DNA of 15,927 bases from an uncultured Bacteroidales bacterium (GCA_900554345.1 USHH01000028.1:1-15927), one strand, 5' to 3'; shown: positions 7,311 through 13,810, counted from the stretch's first letter. The notes: generated by a model not told the origin, from the letters alone. Program-made: numbers and translations.

Positions 7311-8228
7311 TTATTTCTTCATGGTGAAGTGGCGTGAGGCGAGACGGTAGCCGTCGCAGAACACCTCAACGGTGTAGTCGCCGGGGGTCAGCGTGGTATT
7401 GACGTCCCAGTAGACGCTGACGCTGATCTCGTCGTTGGCATATTCCACAGTGCGGTGGGCCGTCGACTGCACGCTCTGGCCGTCGAGCTTGAAAGTGCCG
7501 CCGTTGCCGAGCAGCGACCCCTCCGGCGAAAGGATGCGGATGTGGAAGTCCTTCATGCCGGGCGAGGTGGTGTTGTTCGGGCTCACGATGAAGCTGACGC
7601 CGAGCTGACGGGCCTTGGTGATGTTTTTCTCCACCTTTCCCTTCTTGTTGTAGGCATGGAAGGAGAGGCCCGTGATGTTGAGCTTCTTGGCGAGCTTGAC
7701 GGTCTGGGTGAGCTGCTCGTTGTTGCGGGTGGCCACGGTCACCTGGGTTGCGAGCTGCTCGTTGCGCTGGGTCACCTGCTGGATCTCCTGCTTGAGCCCC
7801 TCGTTCTCCTCGCCGAGACGCTTGATCTCCTCGAGATAATGCTTCACGATTCCCTTGAGGGTGGCTATCTCGCCCTCAAGCTTCTTGATTTTCGCGCGGT
7901 TGGCGTCGTTGCTGCGTTTCTCGGCCGAGAGCTCCTGGAGGAGTCCCTCCACCTTGAGGCGGGCCTCGTTGTACTGCTGCACGAGGGAGTCGTTTTTCAG
8001 ATACACCTGCTGGTCTTCATACTGCGAGAAGTCGGCGTTGAGCTGGTTGAACTCGTTGGTGAGCAGCAGACGGTCGTTGGCCAGCAGAAGGCTGTCGGCC
8101 TGGGCACGGGCGTCGTTGACCTGCGCGGTGCGCGCTGAATTGCTGATTATCAAGACGACAATCAGGGCGATAAGGGCTACGAGCACACCGGCTCCGCCAT
8201 ATACGATGATTTTCTGATTCTTATTCAT
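7311..8228 (-). CDS. Membrane-anchored coiled-coil protein with C-terminal beta domain
   Basis: The 305-residue protein begins MNKNQKIIVYGGAGVLV. It has one hydrophobic segment (about 8-29) behind a short basic end, which suggests an uncleaved inner-membrane anchor with the rest in the periplasm. Residues about 35-180 are a long heptad-rich, Glu/Gln/Lys-rich coiled coil (for example KIKKLEGEIATLKGIV, NEGLKQEIQQVTQRNEQL). The last ~120 residues (183-305) look like an Ig-like beta domain: FIVSPNNTTSPGMKDFHIRI, ISVSVYWDVNTTLTPGDYTVEVF. I do not recognise a named family; similar hypothetical proteins occur across Bacteroidales. A structural or envelope-spacing role is plausible but not shown. It has its own promoter at 8285-8316, and a shared palindrome follows the stop. 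Confidence 0.8.
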   Translation of the reverse strand: MNKNQKIIVYGGAGVLVALIALIVVLIISNSARTAQVNDARAQADSLLLANDRLLLTNEFNQLNADFSQYEDQQVYLKNDSLVQQYNEARLKVEGLLQELSAEKRSNDANRAKIKKLEGEIATLKGIVKHYLEEIKRLGEENEGLKQEIQQVTQRNEQLATQVTVATRNNEQLTQTVKLAKKLNITGLSFHAYNKKGKVEKNITKARQLGVSFIVSPNNTTSPGMKDFHIRILSPEGSLLGNGGTFKLDGQSVQSTAHRTVEYANDEISVSVYWDVNTTLTPGDYTVEVFCDGYRLASRHFTMKK

Positions 8229-8284
8229 AGATTCGGGTATGGGTCCTACGCCGGGCGTGACGATGCCGGGCGCTAAATCAACTG

Positions 8285-8316
8285 CAAAGATAACAACAAA
8301 TTCCTATATGGCAAAA
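8285..8316 (-). promoter_or_regulatory. Promoter of the coiled-coil gene
   Basis: Minus-strand TTTTG (8316-8312), a 19-bp spacer, then TATCTTTG (8292-8285): a full match to the Bacteroidetes -33/-7 pattern. Transcription would start near 8278, giving a leader of about 50 nt. The -33 box lies just past the stop codon of the PAS gene. Confidence 0.7.
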
Positions 8317-8321
8317 TCATC

Positions 8322-8681
8322 TCACCTGGCATCGCGGTCGAAATGAGGCATGTTCTCCGGGAGCACCATCGAGAGCTCCACAAGGCCTGCCACGACGCCG
8401 TCACGGCGCCAGGGAGTCTGGAAGATGAGCTTCTTCATGCCCCCCTTGGTGATGGTGTAGGCGTTGTCGGTGCCCTCGGCGAGCATACGCAGTATCTTCT
8501 CGCGGGCGTGGGCCGGGTGATACTGGAGAAGGTCGTGGCCGATGATGTCGCCATGGCGCGCGAAAGTGGCGCGCGAGCGGTCGTTCATATAGAGGATGCG
8601 GCAGTCTGCGTCGCAGATGGTGACGGCGAGATCGATCTCATCGGCCCAATGGAGCAGCCCCTCCGGAACTTCATATTTCAT
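8322..8681 (-). CDS. Single-domain PAS protein
   Basis: The 119-residue protein is essentially one PAS fold: LLHWADEIDLAVTICDADCRILYMNDRSRATF (about 9-40), then IIGHDLLQYHP, KILRMLAEG, an AYTITKGGMKKLIFQTPW strand pair and VVAGLVELSMVLPENMP. There is no kinase, HTH or other output domain and no signal peptide, so it should be cytoplasmic. PAS folds sense small molecules, redox state or haem, or mediate dimerisation. The ligand is unknown. The histidines at about 49 and 55 are candidate contacts only. It lies between the lipoprotein terminator (8721-8764) and the coiled-coil gene promoter, so it appears to be its own short unit. I see no clear consensus promoter in the ~40 bp in front of it. 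Confidence 0.85.
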   Translation of the reverse strand: MKYEVPEGLLHWADEIDLAVTICDADCRILYMNDRSRATFARHGDIIGHDLLQYHPAHAREKILRMLAEGTDNAYTITKGGMKKLIFQTPWRRDGVVAGLVELSMVLPENMPHFDRDAR

Positions 8682-8720
8682 AATCTGATGAAAGTGTGTA
8701 TGAGACGTATGGGATATATA

Positions 8721-8764
8721 CCTAAAAGGAAGCCGACGGCTTTCGGAATGAAAGACGTCGGCTT
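8721..8764 (-). terminator. Rho-independent terminator of the small lipoprotein gene
   Basis: AAGCCGACG (8730-8738) pairs with CGTCGGCTT (8756-8764). After one G/A mismatch, CTTTC pairs with GAAAG around a 5-nt loop. On the minus strand the hairpin is followed by CCTTTTAGG. It sits 43 bp after the lipoprotein stop. Confidence 0.7.
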
Positions 8765-8807
8765 GATAGCTTGGATTTTTGATCCTGCTGTTCGTTGGTG
8801 GGTCTGC

Positions 8808-9038
8808 TTATTTAGCAGCCTCGGCGGGAACCTCACCGGCAACGACTGTTGTGTCGCCAGCAACGGTTACGTCAGCTGTGGAGTCGTTAACGGCCTCAAC
8901 GGCTACTGTATCGGTGATAACCTCTTCTGCCATCATGATAGAATCGGAATCAACAGCCTGCTCAGCATTCTTGTTGCCGCTGCAGCTTACCATAGCTACG
9001 CTGAAGAGAACAGCGAGTGACAAAACTAATTTTTTCAT
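8808..9038 (-). CDS. Small acidic lipoprotein
   Basis: The 76-residue protein begins MKKLVLSLAVLFSVAMVSCS, a lipoprotein signal peptide with lipobox MVSC and lipidation at Cys19. The mature ~58 residues are acidic and rich in Val, Thr, Ala and Asp (ITDTVAVEAVNDSTADVTVAGD), with no lysine except one near the start and one at the very end, and no obvious fold. A surface-exposed or periplasmic low-complexity lipoprotein is likely; the function is unknown. A -7 box at 9090-9097 lies 52 bp upstream and a strong terminator lies 43 bp downstream, so it is monocistronic. A plus-strand ORF over the same bases is a shadow. Confidence 0.8.
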   Translation of the reverse strand: MKKLVLSLAVLFSVAMVSCSGNKNAEQAVDSDSIMMAEEVITDTVAVEAVNDSTADVTVAGDTTVVAGEVPAEAAK

Positions 9039-9089
9039 TTTTTTGGTTGGTTAAAATAATAAAACAATTTTTTGCTATCAAAAACGCTG

Positions 9090-9097
9090 CAAAGGTA
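9090..9097 (-). promoter_or_regulatory. Probable -7 box of the small lipoprotein gene
   Basis: Minus-strand TACCTTTG matches TAnnTTTG and is followed by CA as often seen. A good -33 TTTG at 19-20 bp is not visible. The rest of the gap up to about 9240 is AT-rich, and I see nothing more in it than a small TAACC/GGTTA hairpin near 9180. Confidence 0.5.
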
Positions 9098-9268
9098 AGC
9101 AACATTTTTTAACCGCCACACTTTTGAGCAAGAAAAATGAAAAAATCATGTCATATTTCACACTTATTAACTTTATTAACCTAAAATATGGGTTATTTAA
9201 CTAAACCAAGGCCATAGGAAACGCATTGCTTAGAGACGGACTTTTATATGAGTCTTAAGTTTTTTTAT

Positions 9269-9276
9269 TAATTTTG
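9269..9276 (+). promoter_or_regulatory. -7 box of the glycosyltransferase operon
   Basis: TAATTTTG matches the Bacteroidetes -7 consensus; a TATG at 9247-9250 is a weak -33 candidate. Transcription would start near 9283, at or beside an in-frame ATG at 9284, which favours the internal ATG at 9320 as the translation start. Confidence 0.5.
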
Positions 9277-9319
9277 CGTCACCATGCCGCCGCGACGCGC
9301 TGCGGCGCCCTATCTACTC

Positions 9320-10975
9320 ATGAATTTCAAGTACAACCGACGCCTCATTGTCTATCTCTGCGTGCTGGTGGCGCTGCTGCCGCTGGTGTGCTTCCGCGAC
9401 GTCACGCCCGACAACGAGCTCCGCTATCTGAGCATAGCCGACGAGGCGCTCCGCTACAACCACGGGTTTGCCTTCTACTCCCACGACGAGCCCTACGCCG
9501 ACAAGCCTCCTCTTTATATATGGCTCGCCATGCTGGCCCGCTGGCTATTCGACGACGACGCCGGCCTCTTCCTGATGCTGTTTTCGGTGATTCCCGCCTT
9601 TGTCGTGGCCGAGGTGATGGACCGCTGGTCGCGGCCGGCTCTCAGCGAGGACTGCTCGGTGATGGCCACTCTGCTGCTGCTCTCGTGCGGGCTCTTCGCC
9701 GGAATGATGGCCTTCCTGAGGATGGACATGCTGATGACGATGTGGATAGTGCTGGCTCTCCGCTGCTTCTTCGTGCGCTGGCAGGACGCCCGCTCCCCCC
9801 ATCCCACGGGATGCCGGGCTGAGGGTTGGTGGTTTCCTGTGTTCGTTTTTCTGGCGGTCTTCACCAAAGGGCCGCTCGGATTCCTCATCCCGCTCTTCTC
9901 CATCATCGTGTTTCTATGGCAGCGCCGAAGGCTGAAGTGGTTTTTCCTGTTCTTCGACTGGCGGGCATGGAGCGTGCTGGGAGGGCTCTGCGCGATATGG
10001 CTCGCATGCGCCTACGCGGAAGGGGGCGGCGACTATCTTTATAACCTGACCGTACACCAGACCTTAGGACGCGCGGTGAACTCCTTTCACCACAACCGAC
10101 CGCCATGGTATTACCTCACCACCATGACCTACTCCCTGCTTCCCTGGACGCTGCTCGCCGTGGGAGGCGTGGTGGCGGCGCTGACCCGCAAGGCGAGATG
10201 GCGCAGTCAGAAGGAGCTTTTCTTCCTGCTCACGTCGATCACCATAATCGTGCTCCTCTCTCTGATAGGGAGCAAGATGCAGGTCTATATGCTCCCGGCC
10301 TACCCTTTCCTGCTCTATCTGGCGGCGATCTACGTCTCGCGCTATAGGACCTCGCGATGGGTGAAAGCGGCGGTGGCGGTGCCGGCGACGCTACTGTGTG
10401 CCGGAGGGCTGGCGGTTTGGTCGATAGTCAAGCTCGATGCTTTCCGGGCGTTCGACTGCTGGGAGGTCTATGCGGCGGGCTCCGTGCTCGCTCTCGCTGC
10501 GGGAGGCGCCCTATGGCTCCTCTTCGGGCGCCGCGACACCCCTATGGCAATCAACGTGACAGCCGGAGGAATATTCGCAGCCATCTTCATAGCCGGCTTC
10601 GCGGTGGCCGACCTCAATCCGCACACCAGCTACGGCCCGCTCGGCCGTACGGCCTACAACATAGCCACAAGCTATGACTGCGACGGATATTACGCATACC
10701 GCATCCACAGGGCCGAGAACATGGACGTCTATTTCCACAAAAGGGTCGGAATCATAGCCGACACTGTGGCCGACCCCGTGAAGGCGCTTCCCGAACACGG
10801 CAGATGGGTGCTGATGACGCCGGCCGGCGCGATTCCGAATGATTCCGACACTTACCAGACGACAGTGGGACGATATGAGATCCATATCGTCGACAATCCG
10901 CCATGGGTCTCCGCTGAAGACGAGTTCTTCCGCCGGCGTGCGCCATATATTCACTCAACATTTCCCTTCTTATGA
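9320..10975 (+). CDS. ArnT/PMT-like GT-C glycosyltransferase
   Basis: From ATG 9320 the product has 551 residues and starts MNFKYNRRLIVYLCVLVALL, a clean first membrane segment. The alternative ATG at 9284 adds 12 residues of no apparent value. The first periplasmic loop has the family pattern: DVTPDNELRYLSIADEAL (28-45; the acidic DNE corresponds to the catalytic-loop acid of ArnT/PMT enzymes) and YADKPPLYIWL (59-69; compare ExKPPLxYW). About ten more hydrophobic segments follow, then a C-terminal soluble part (about 430-551). Such enzymes move a sugar from polyprenyl-phosphate to lipid A, protein or glycan on the outer face of the inner membrane. The acceptor and sugar are unknown. The stop overlaps the next ATG by 4 bp. 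Confidence 0.9.
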   Translation: MNFKYNRRLIVYLCVLVALLPLVCFRDVTPDNELRYLSIADEALRYNHGFAFYSHDEPYADKPPLYIWLAMLARWLFDDDAGLFLMLFSVIPAFVVAEVMDRWSRPALSEDCSVMATLLLLSCGLFAGMMAFLRMDMLMTMWIVLALRCFFVRWQDARSPHPTGCRAEGWWFPVFVFLAVFTKGPLGFLIPLFSIIVFLWQRRRLKWFFLFFDWRAWSVLGGLCAIWLACAYAEGGGDYLYNLTVHQTLGRAVNSFHHNRPPWYYLTTMTYSLLPWTLLAVGGVVAALTRKARWRSQKELFFLLTSITIIVLLSLIGSKMQVYMLPAYPFLLYLAAIYVSRYRTSRWVKAAVAVPATLLCAGGLAVWSIVKLDAFRAFDCWEVYAAGSVLALAAGGALWLLFGRRDTPMAINVTAGGIFAAIFIAGFAVADLNPHTSYGPLGRTAYNIATSYDCDGYYAYRIHRAENMDVYFHKRVGIIADTVADPVKALPEHGRWVLMTPAGAIPNDSDTYQTTVGRYEIHIVDNPPWVSAEDEFFRRRAPYIHSTFPFL

Positions 10976-11727
10976 ACATCCCCGACAACAAGACCTCACG
11001 ATACGGCCTCACAATAATAGTGCCGGTCTATAACGAGACCGACAACATGGAGGCGCTGGAGCGGCGTCTCGCCGATTTCCTGCCGAAGGCGAAGATCCCG
11101 GCCTGTGTGCTGATGGTGGACGACGGCTCCGCCGACTCCAGCCTCAGCAGGATAAAGGAGATATGCGGCCGGCATCCCGATTTCTTCTATCTGGCCTTCA
11201 AGCGCAACGCCGGCCTCAGCGCCGCCATCAAGGCGGGAATCGATTACGCCCGGTCGCCCTGGACAGGATATATCGACGCCGACCTGCAGACCGACCCCGA
11301 TGACTTCAACCTCCTCATCGACAACAGCGGGGAGGCCGACATCGTGCTCGGCATACGCGCCAACCGCAAGGACTCGGGCTTCAAGAAGCTTCAGTCGAGG
11401 ATCGCCAACGGCTTCCGCCGCAGGATGACGGGCGACGGAGTGGCCGACACGGGATGCCCGCTCAAGATCATGCGCACGGAGATGGCTAAGAAGGTGCCGT
11501 TTTTCACAGGGATGCACCGCTTCCTGCCGGCTCTCTTCCTGCTTCAGGAGGGAAGGGTCAGGCAGGTGCCTGTGCGCCACTACCCGAGAGTGGCCGGTGT
11601 GTCGAAATACAATCTCATGAACAGGCTCTGGTCGCCGTTTGTCGACTGTTTCGCCTATCGCTGGATGCGTAAGCGCTACATCAGATACGGGGTGGCCGAT
11701 AGCAATCTGGACGGCAGCGGGTCATGA
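10972..11727 (+). CDS. GT2 glycosyltransferase, DPM1/ArnC-like polyprenyl-phosphate sugar synthase
   Basis: The 251-residue product is a GT-A fold family 2 enzyme. LTIIVPVYNETDNM (13-26) is the nucleotide-binding start, VDDGSADSS (49-57) binds the nucleotide sugar, and DADLQTDP (102-109) holds the metal-binding DxD motif. The segment TGCPLKIMRTE and the PVRHYPRVAGVSKYN block are typical of dolichyl/undecaprenyl-phosphate sugar transferases. Unlike ArnC or GtrB, it has no two-helix C-terminal membrane anchor. It ends in a basic region, so it should be cytoplasmic and attach peripherally, perhaps through its partners. It overlaps both neighbours by 4 bp. The expected role is to make a polyprenyl-phosphate sugar for the ArnT-like enzyme. 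Confidence 0.9.
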   Translation: MNIPDNKTSRYGLTIIVPVYNETDNMEALERRLADFLPKAKIPACVLMVDDGSADSSLSRIKEICGRHPDFFYLAFKRNAGLSAAIKAGIDYARSPWTGYIDADLQTDPDDFNLLIDNSGEADIVLGIRANRKDSGFKKLQSRIANGFRRRMTGDGVADTGCPLKIMRTEMAKKVPFFTGMHRFLPALFLLQEGRVRQVPVRHYPRVAGVSKYNLMNRLWSPFVDCFAYRWMRKRYIRYGVADSNLDGSGS

Positions 11728-12362
11728 GCATGCTGGTCTACGCGATAGGGTTTCTGGCGCAGGGATTCTTCTCGGCGAGGATGCTCGTGCAGTGGATCCT
11801 CTCGGAGAAGGCGCGGAGGGTGCTCTCCCCCACCGTCTTCTGGGTCTTGAGCATCATCGGCTCTTATCTGCTCTGCATCTACGGCTGGCTGCGCCACGAC
11901 TTCGCGATAGTGCTCGGCCAGTTCATATCCTACTACATCTATCTCTGGAACCTGAAAGAAAAAGGGGTATGGCAGCGGCTGCATGCGGCGCTGAAGGCGC
12001 TGCTGCTGCTCACGCCTGTGGTGGCCATCCTATGGGTGGCCGGCGACGCCTCGGCGTTCGTGGCCTCGTTTCTCCGCAATGAAGAAGTGCCGCTATGGCT
12101 GCTCCTCTTCGGCTCGGCCGGACAGGTGGTATTCACCCTGCGGTTCATATATCAATACATATATTCCCGCCGGGCAGGCCGTTCGGCCCTTCCGGCGGGA
12201 TTCTGGATTCTCAGTCTCGTTGGTTCGATGTCTATAGTGAGCTACGGCATCCTGCGCTCGGACCCCGTACTGATTGTGGGCCAGTCGTTCGGACTTGTGG
12301 CTTATTCACGCAATCTCTGGATCGGTTACCGCTCGGCGCGTAGCCGAAAGGTCAGCGGTTGA
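11724..12362 (+). CDS. Tandem LAB_N (lipid-A-disaccharide synthase N-terminal-like) membrane protein
   Basis: The 212-residue protein consists almost wholly of membrane helices arranged as two copies of the LAB_N unit. The first spans about 8-77 (FLAQGFFSARMLVQW, then LSPTVFWVLSIIGSYLLCIYG, then IVLGQFISYYIYLWNL). The second spans about 130-201 (SAGQVVFTLRFIYQY, then LPAGFWILSLVGSMSIVSYG, then LIVGQSFGLVAYSRNLW). The copies match in order and spacing around the FWxLSxxGS and VGQ motifs. LAB_N stands alone or precedes LpxB in other bacteria. I believe it is grouped with PQ-loop/SWEET-like folds, in which two units form a transport path, so a lipid-sugar flippase role is attractive but inferred. 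It overlaps the GT2 gene by 4 bp and the opposing DUF2807 gene by 11 bp. Confidence 0.85.
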   Translation: MSMLVYAIGFLAQGFFSARMLVQWILSEKARRVLSPTVFWVLSIIGSYLLCIYGWLRHDFAIVLGQFISYYIYLWNLKEKGVWQRLHAALKALLLLTPVVAILWVAGDASAFVASFLRNEEVPLWLLLFGSAGQVVFTLRFIYQYIYSRRAGRSALPAGFWILSLVGSMSIVSYGILRSDPVLIVGQSFGLVAYSRNLWIGYRSARSRKVSG

Positions 12363-13104
12363 CGTAGATATCGCCGCTCCCCTGCTCGGAAACGCTGAGG
12401 TTTCCGGTCTTCAGGCCGCGTGCCTCCACATCGCCGCTTCCCTGGGTCAGCAAGTCAGCGCTGTCGCATCTTCCGCCTACGGAGATATCGCCGCTCCCCT
12501 GCGACATGGCTTTCAAGGCCGGCGTGTCGATTCTCTTGACCTCAATGTCGCCGCTCCCCTGGGTGGTGAGACCGGCCGACTTGCGGCATGACGCTCCGCC
12601 GACCTCAATGTCGCCGCTTCCCTGAGTCAGGGCCGAGAGAGAGGTGCAGCTCACCGCCCGCAGGTCGATGTCGCCGCTCCCCTGCGTCAGCAGGGAGAGG
12701 TCGTGGCTAAGCGAGAGTTCCCCCTTGCAGACGATGTCGCCGCTCCCCTGCGTGCAGAATTCCTTTATGTCGGGAGAGGAGACGTAGGCCACTATCCGGC
12801 AGTCGCCGGTGATAGAGACATTATCGGTGAATTCGACCGTCAGGGTGCCGCTCTTCACCTTCGCCTCTATATATGGCATCACATTGGCAGGCGCAGATAC
12901 CTTTACGCTTCTGGCTCCCTGGGTATACACGATGTCGATGCTCGATCTCGTCGTCACGCCGCTGAAATCAGACGTTGAAAACGTCTTCTCAGTAGAGCGC
13001 CCCGAACACTTGATGCTTTTCGCATTGGCGTTGATTGTCACACATGAGGCGCAGGCAGCTCCGAGAAGGAGTGCCGCGCCGTAGATTGCTGTCTTTATCG
13101 TCAT
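12352..13104 (-). CDS. DUF2807 (head GIN) secreted repeat protein
   Basis: From ATG 13104 the product has 250 residues: MTIKTAIYGAALLLGAACAS is a signal peptide, with Cys residues that may give a lipoprotein site although the lipobox is not ideal. An upstream ATG at 13134 lies within a promoter candidate and is less likely. The region FSGVTTRSSIDIVYTQG and VSAPANVMPYIEAKVKSGTL is the classic DUF2807 entry. Seven QGSGD[IV] motifs then recur every 18-22 residues (for example LTQGSGDIDL, MSQGSGDISV, SEQGSGDIYV), forming the rungs of a beta-helix. Members are exported and of unknown function, often near ECF sigma factors. The gene meets the LAB_N gene tail to tail with an 11-bp overlap. Confidence 0.9.
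   Translation of the reverse strand: MTIKTAIYGAALLLGAACASCVTINANAKSIKCSGRSTEKTFSTSDFSGVTTRSSIDIVYTQGARSVKVSAPANVMPYIEAKVKSGTLTVEFTDNVSITGDCRIVAYVSSPDIKEFCTQGSGDIVCKGELSLSHDLSLLTQGSGDIDLRAVSCTSLSALTQGSGDIEVGGASCRKSAGLTTQGSGDIEVKRIDTPALKAMSQGSGDISVGGRCDSADLLTQGSGDVEARGLKTGNLSVSEQGSGDIYVNR
12368..12750 (-). repeat. Seven coding repeats of the QGSGD motif
   Basis: A 15-17 bp core (TCGCCGCTCCCCTG on the plus strand, sometimes CTTCCCTG) occurs seven times at intervals of about 54-66 bp, near 12371, 12431, 12489, 12549, 12610, 12671 and 12737. All copies are in the same reading frame of the DUF2807 gene and encode QGSGD. The near-identity at DNA level could permit slippage or recombination between rungs. 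Confidence 0.85.
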
Positions 13105-13124
13105 AATAGAAAACTGTTTTACTA

Positions 13125-13154
13125 TAAGACGCACGTGCTGCGGAAATGTGACAC
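13125..13154 (-). promoter_or_regulatory. ECF-type promoter candidate for the DUF2807 gene
   Basis: Minus-strand GTGTCACA (13154-13147), 15 bp, then CGTCTTA (13131-13125). CGTC is the usual -10 core of ECF sigma promoters, and TGTCACA is close to the TGTAACA-like -35 used with it in Bacteroidetes. No TAnnTTTG box is seen here. A start near 13117 would leave a leader of about 13 nt before ATG 13104. Confidence 0.4.
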
Positions 13155-13163
13155 CCTTGCTAC

Positions 13164-13196
13164 AAAAAAAATGGCACCTCCCGTAAGGGAAGCGCC
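13164..13196 (-). terminator. Rho-independent terminator, minus strand
   Basis: GGCACCTCCC (13173-13182) and GGGAAGCGCC (13187-13196) form a stem with two mismatches and a GTAA loop. On the minus strand it is followed at once by A and eight T (complement of A13164-13171). It ends the short transcript predicted from 13386-13415 just before the DUF2807 promoter. Confidence 0.7.
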
Positions 13197-13234
13197 GATG
13201 ATTTCACTATTTCAATAAGTTGTCTGCTTCACAG

Positions 13235-13309
13235 TCAGAGATTTGTGTGATAGATCTCTGAGGCGGCCGTGAAATACCACGAGGCCACTTTTTTAAACCA
13301 ATTTTTCAT
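13235..13309 (-). CDS. Possible 24-residue small protein within a short transcript
   Basis: A 25-codon frame begins MKNWFKKVASWYF and continues with a polar half ending at a TGA at 13235. It lies in the middle of a predicted ~215-nt transcript (start near 13379, terminator at 13173-13196), about 70 nt after the start. The first half could form a basic, aromatic amphipathic helix. Against coding, two hairpins fold within the frame: GGCC-GTG/CAC-GGCC around 13265-13286 and CAGAGAT/ATCTCTG at 13236-13260. There is no Shine-Dalgarno sequence, though that is normal here. The unit may be a structured small RNA instead. I do not recognise the peptide. Confidence 0.3.
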   Translation of the reverse strand: MKNWFKKVASWYFTAASEIYHTNL

Positions 13310-13385
13310 AACAGTAGTATCTATTTAGTTAAACATACCGGGCGCCGGGGCGCCTGTTGGAATAAAATTCTACAGAAAGCGACTG

Positions 13386-13415
13386 CAAAATTACGAATTT
13401 ATTGTCATCAAACAA
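13386..13415 (-). promoter_or_regulatory. Promoter of a short minus-strand transcript
   Basis: Minus-strand TTG (13415-13413), 19-bp spacer, TAATTTTG (13393-13386) followed by CA. This matches the Bacteroidetes pattern. The nearest terminator is at 13173-13196, giving a transcript of about 215 nt that starts near 13379. Its leader contains two GGCGCC copies (around 13341-13354) that can pair. Confidence 0.5.
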
Positions 13416-13452
13416 TGTTTTACAACATATAAACACGCCTCACCGCGAATAA

Positions 13453-13482
13453 GTTCGTCAGCACGAACCCGGAGAGACCGGG
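13453..13482. other. Two adjacent short hairpins upstream of the tRNA promoter
   Basis: GTTCGT/ACGAAC (13453-13458 and 13463-13468, loop CAGC) is followed directly by CCCGG/CCGGG (13468-13472 and 13478-13482, loop AGAGA). On the plus strand an A6T5 run follows. They lie between divergent promoters and may be a weak terminator or protein-binding site. I see nothing else in 13416-13515. Confidence 0.3.
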
Positions 13483-13515
13483 ACGAAAAAATTTTTCAAA
13501 ATTTTCCGAGAAATA

Positions 13516-13547
13516 TTTGGTGGAATAAAAAAAAGGCATTAACTTTG
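13516..13547 (+). promoter_or_regulatory. tRNA-Phe promoter
   Basis: TTTG (13516-13519), 20-bp spacer, TAACTTTG (13540-13547) followed by CA. Transcription should start near 13554, giving a 5' leader of about 50 nt to be removed before the mature tRNA at 13606. Confidence 0.7.
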
Positions 13548-13605
13548 CACTCGCAAAAGCGCCTGAGCAGCGAGCGAGCTAATAAGCAGACGGCGCGAAG
13601 CATGG

Positions 13606-13678
13606 GGTGCCATAGCTCAGTTGGTAGAGCAAAGGACTGAAAATCCTTGTGTCCCTGGTTCGATTCCCGGTGGCACCA
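13606..13678 (+). tRNA. tRNA-Phe (anticodon GAA)
   Basis: A 73-nt cloverleaf. The acceptor stem GGTGCCA (13606-13612) pairs with TGGCACC (13671-13677), with discriminator A13678. The D-arm contains AGCTCAGTTGGTAGAGC. The anticodon stem AAGGA/TCCTT encloses loop CTGAAAA with anticodon GAA at 13639-13641. The T-arm contains GGTTCGATTCC. CCA is not encoded, since ACCT follows. It reads the Phe codons UUC and UUU. It is alone in its transcript, with its own promoter and terminator. Confidence 0.97.
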
Positions 13679-13683
13679 CCTCC

Positions 13684-13730
13684 AAAATCGCTAAGTAGTT
13701 AAAAATCAACTACTTGGCGATTTTCCTTTT
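13684..13730 (+). terminator. Rho-independent terminator of tRNA-Phe
   Basis: A 17-bp stem (13684-13700 with 13708-13724, one T-G wobble) around loop AAAAATC is followed by CCTTTT. It begins 5 bp after the tRNA 3' end. The outer AAAATCG/CGATTTT arms make it work in both directions in principle. Confidence 0.85.
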
Positions 13731-13810
13731 ACTCAAATTTTGCCGAGTTACGGGTCAAGCCGAATTATTCGGGTCAGCGGATTTTCGGTGCATTTGTTAA
13801 AACCGGGAGA

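Noticed and set aside
9274..9822. 182-aa plus-strand ORF over the ArnT-like gene start
   Set aside because: Arg/Ala-rich shadow in another frame; the frame from 9320 has membrane helices and the ArnT-type loop motifs.
12368..12750. CRISPR-like regular repeats
   Set aside because: The repeats are in frame, encode QGSGD in a DUF2807 protein, and have unequal, coding spacers.
13265..13294. Plus-strand hairpin followed by six T
   Set aside because: No plus-strand transcript leads into it; the T run is the complement of Lys codons in the minus-strand small frame.
13742..13776. Two imperfect copies of a GCCGA(A/G)TTA…CGGGTCA unit
   Set aside because: Only two copies with differing lengths; no link to a known attachment site or element end.
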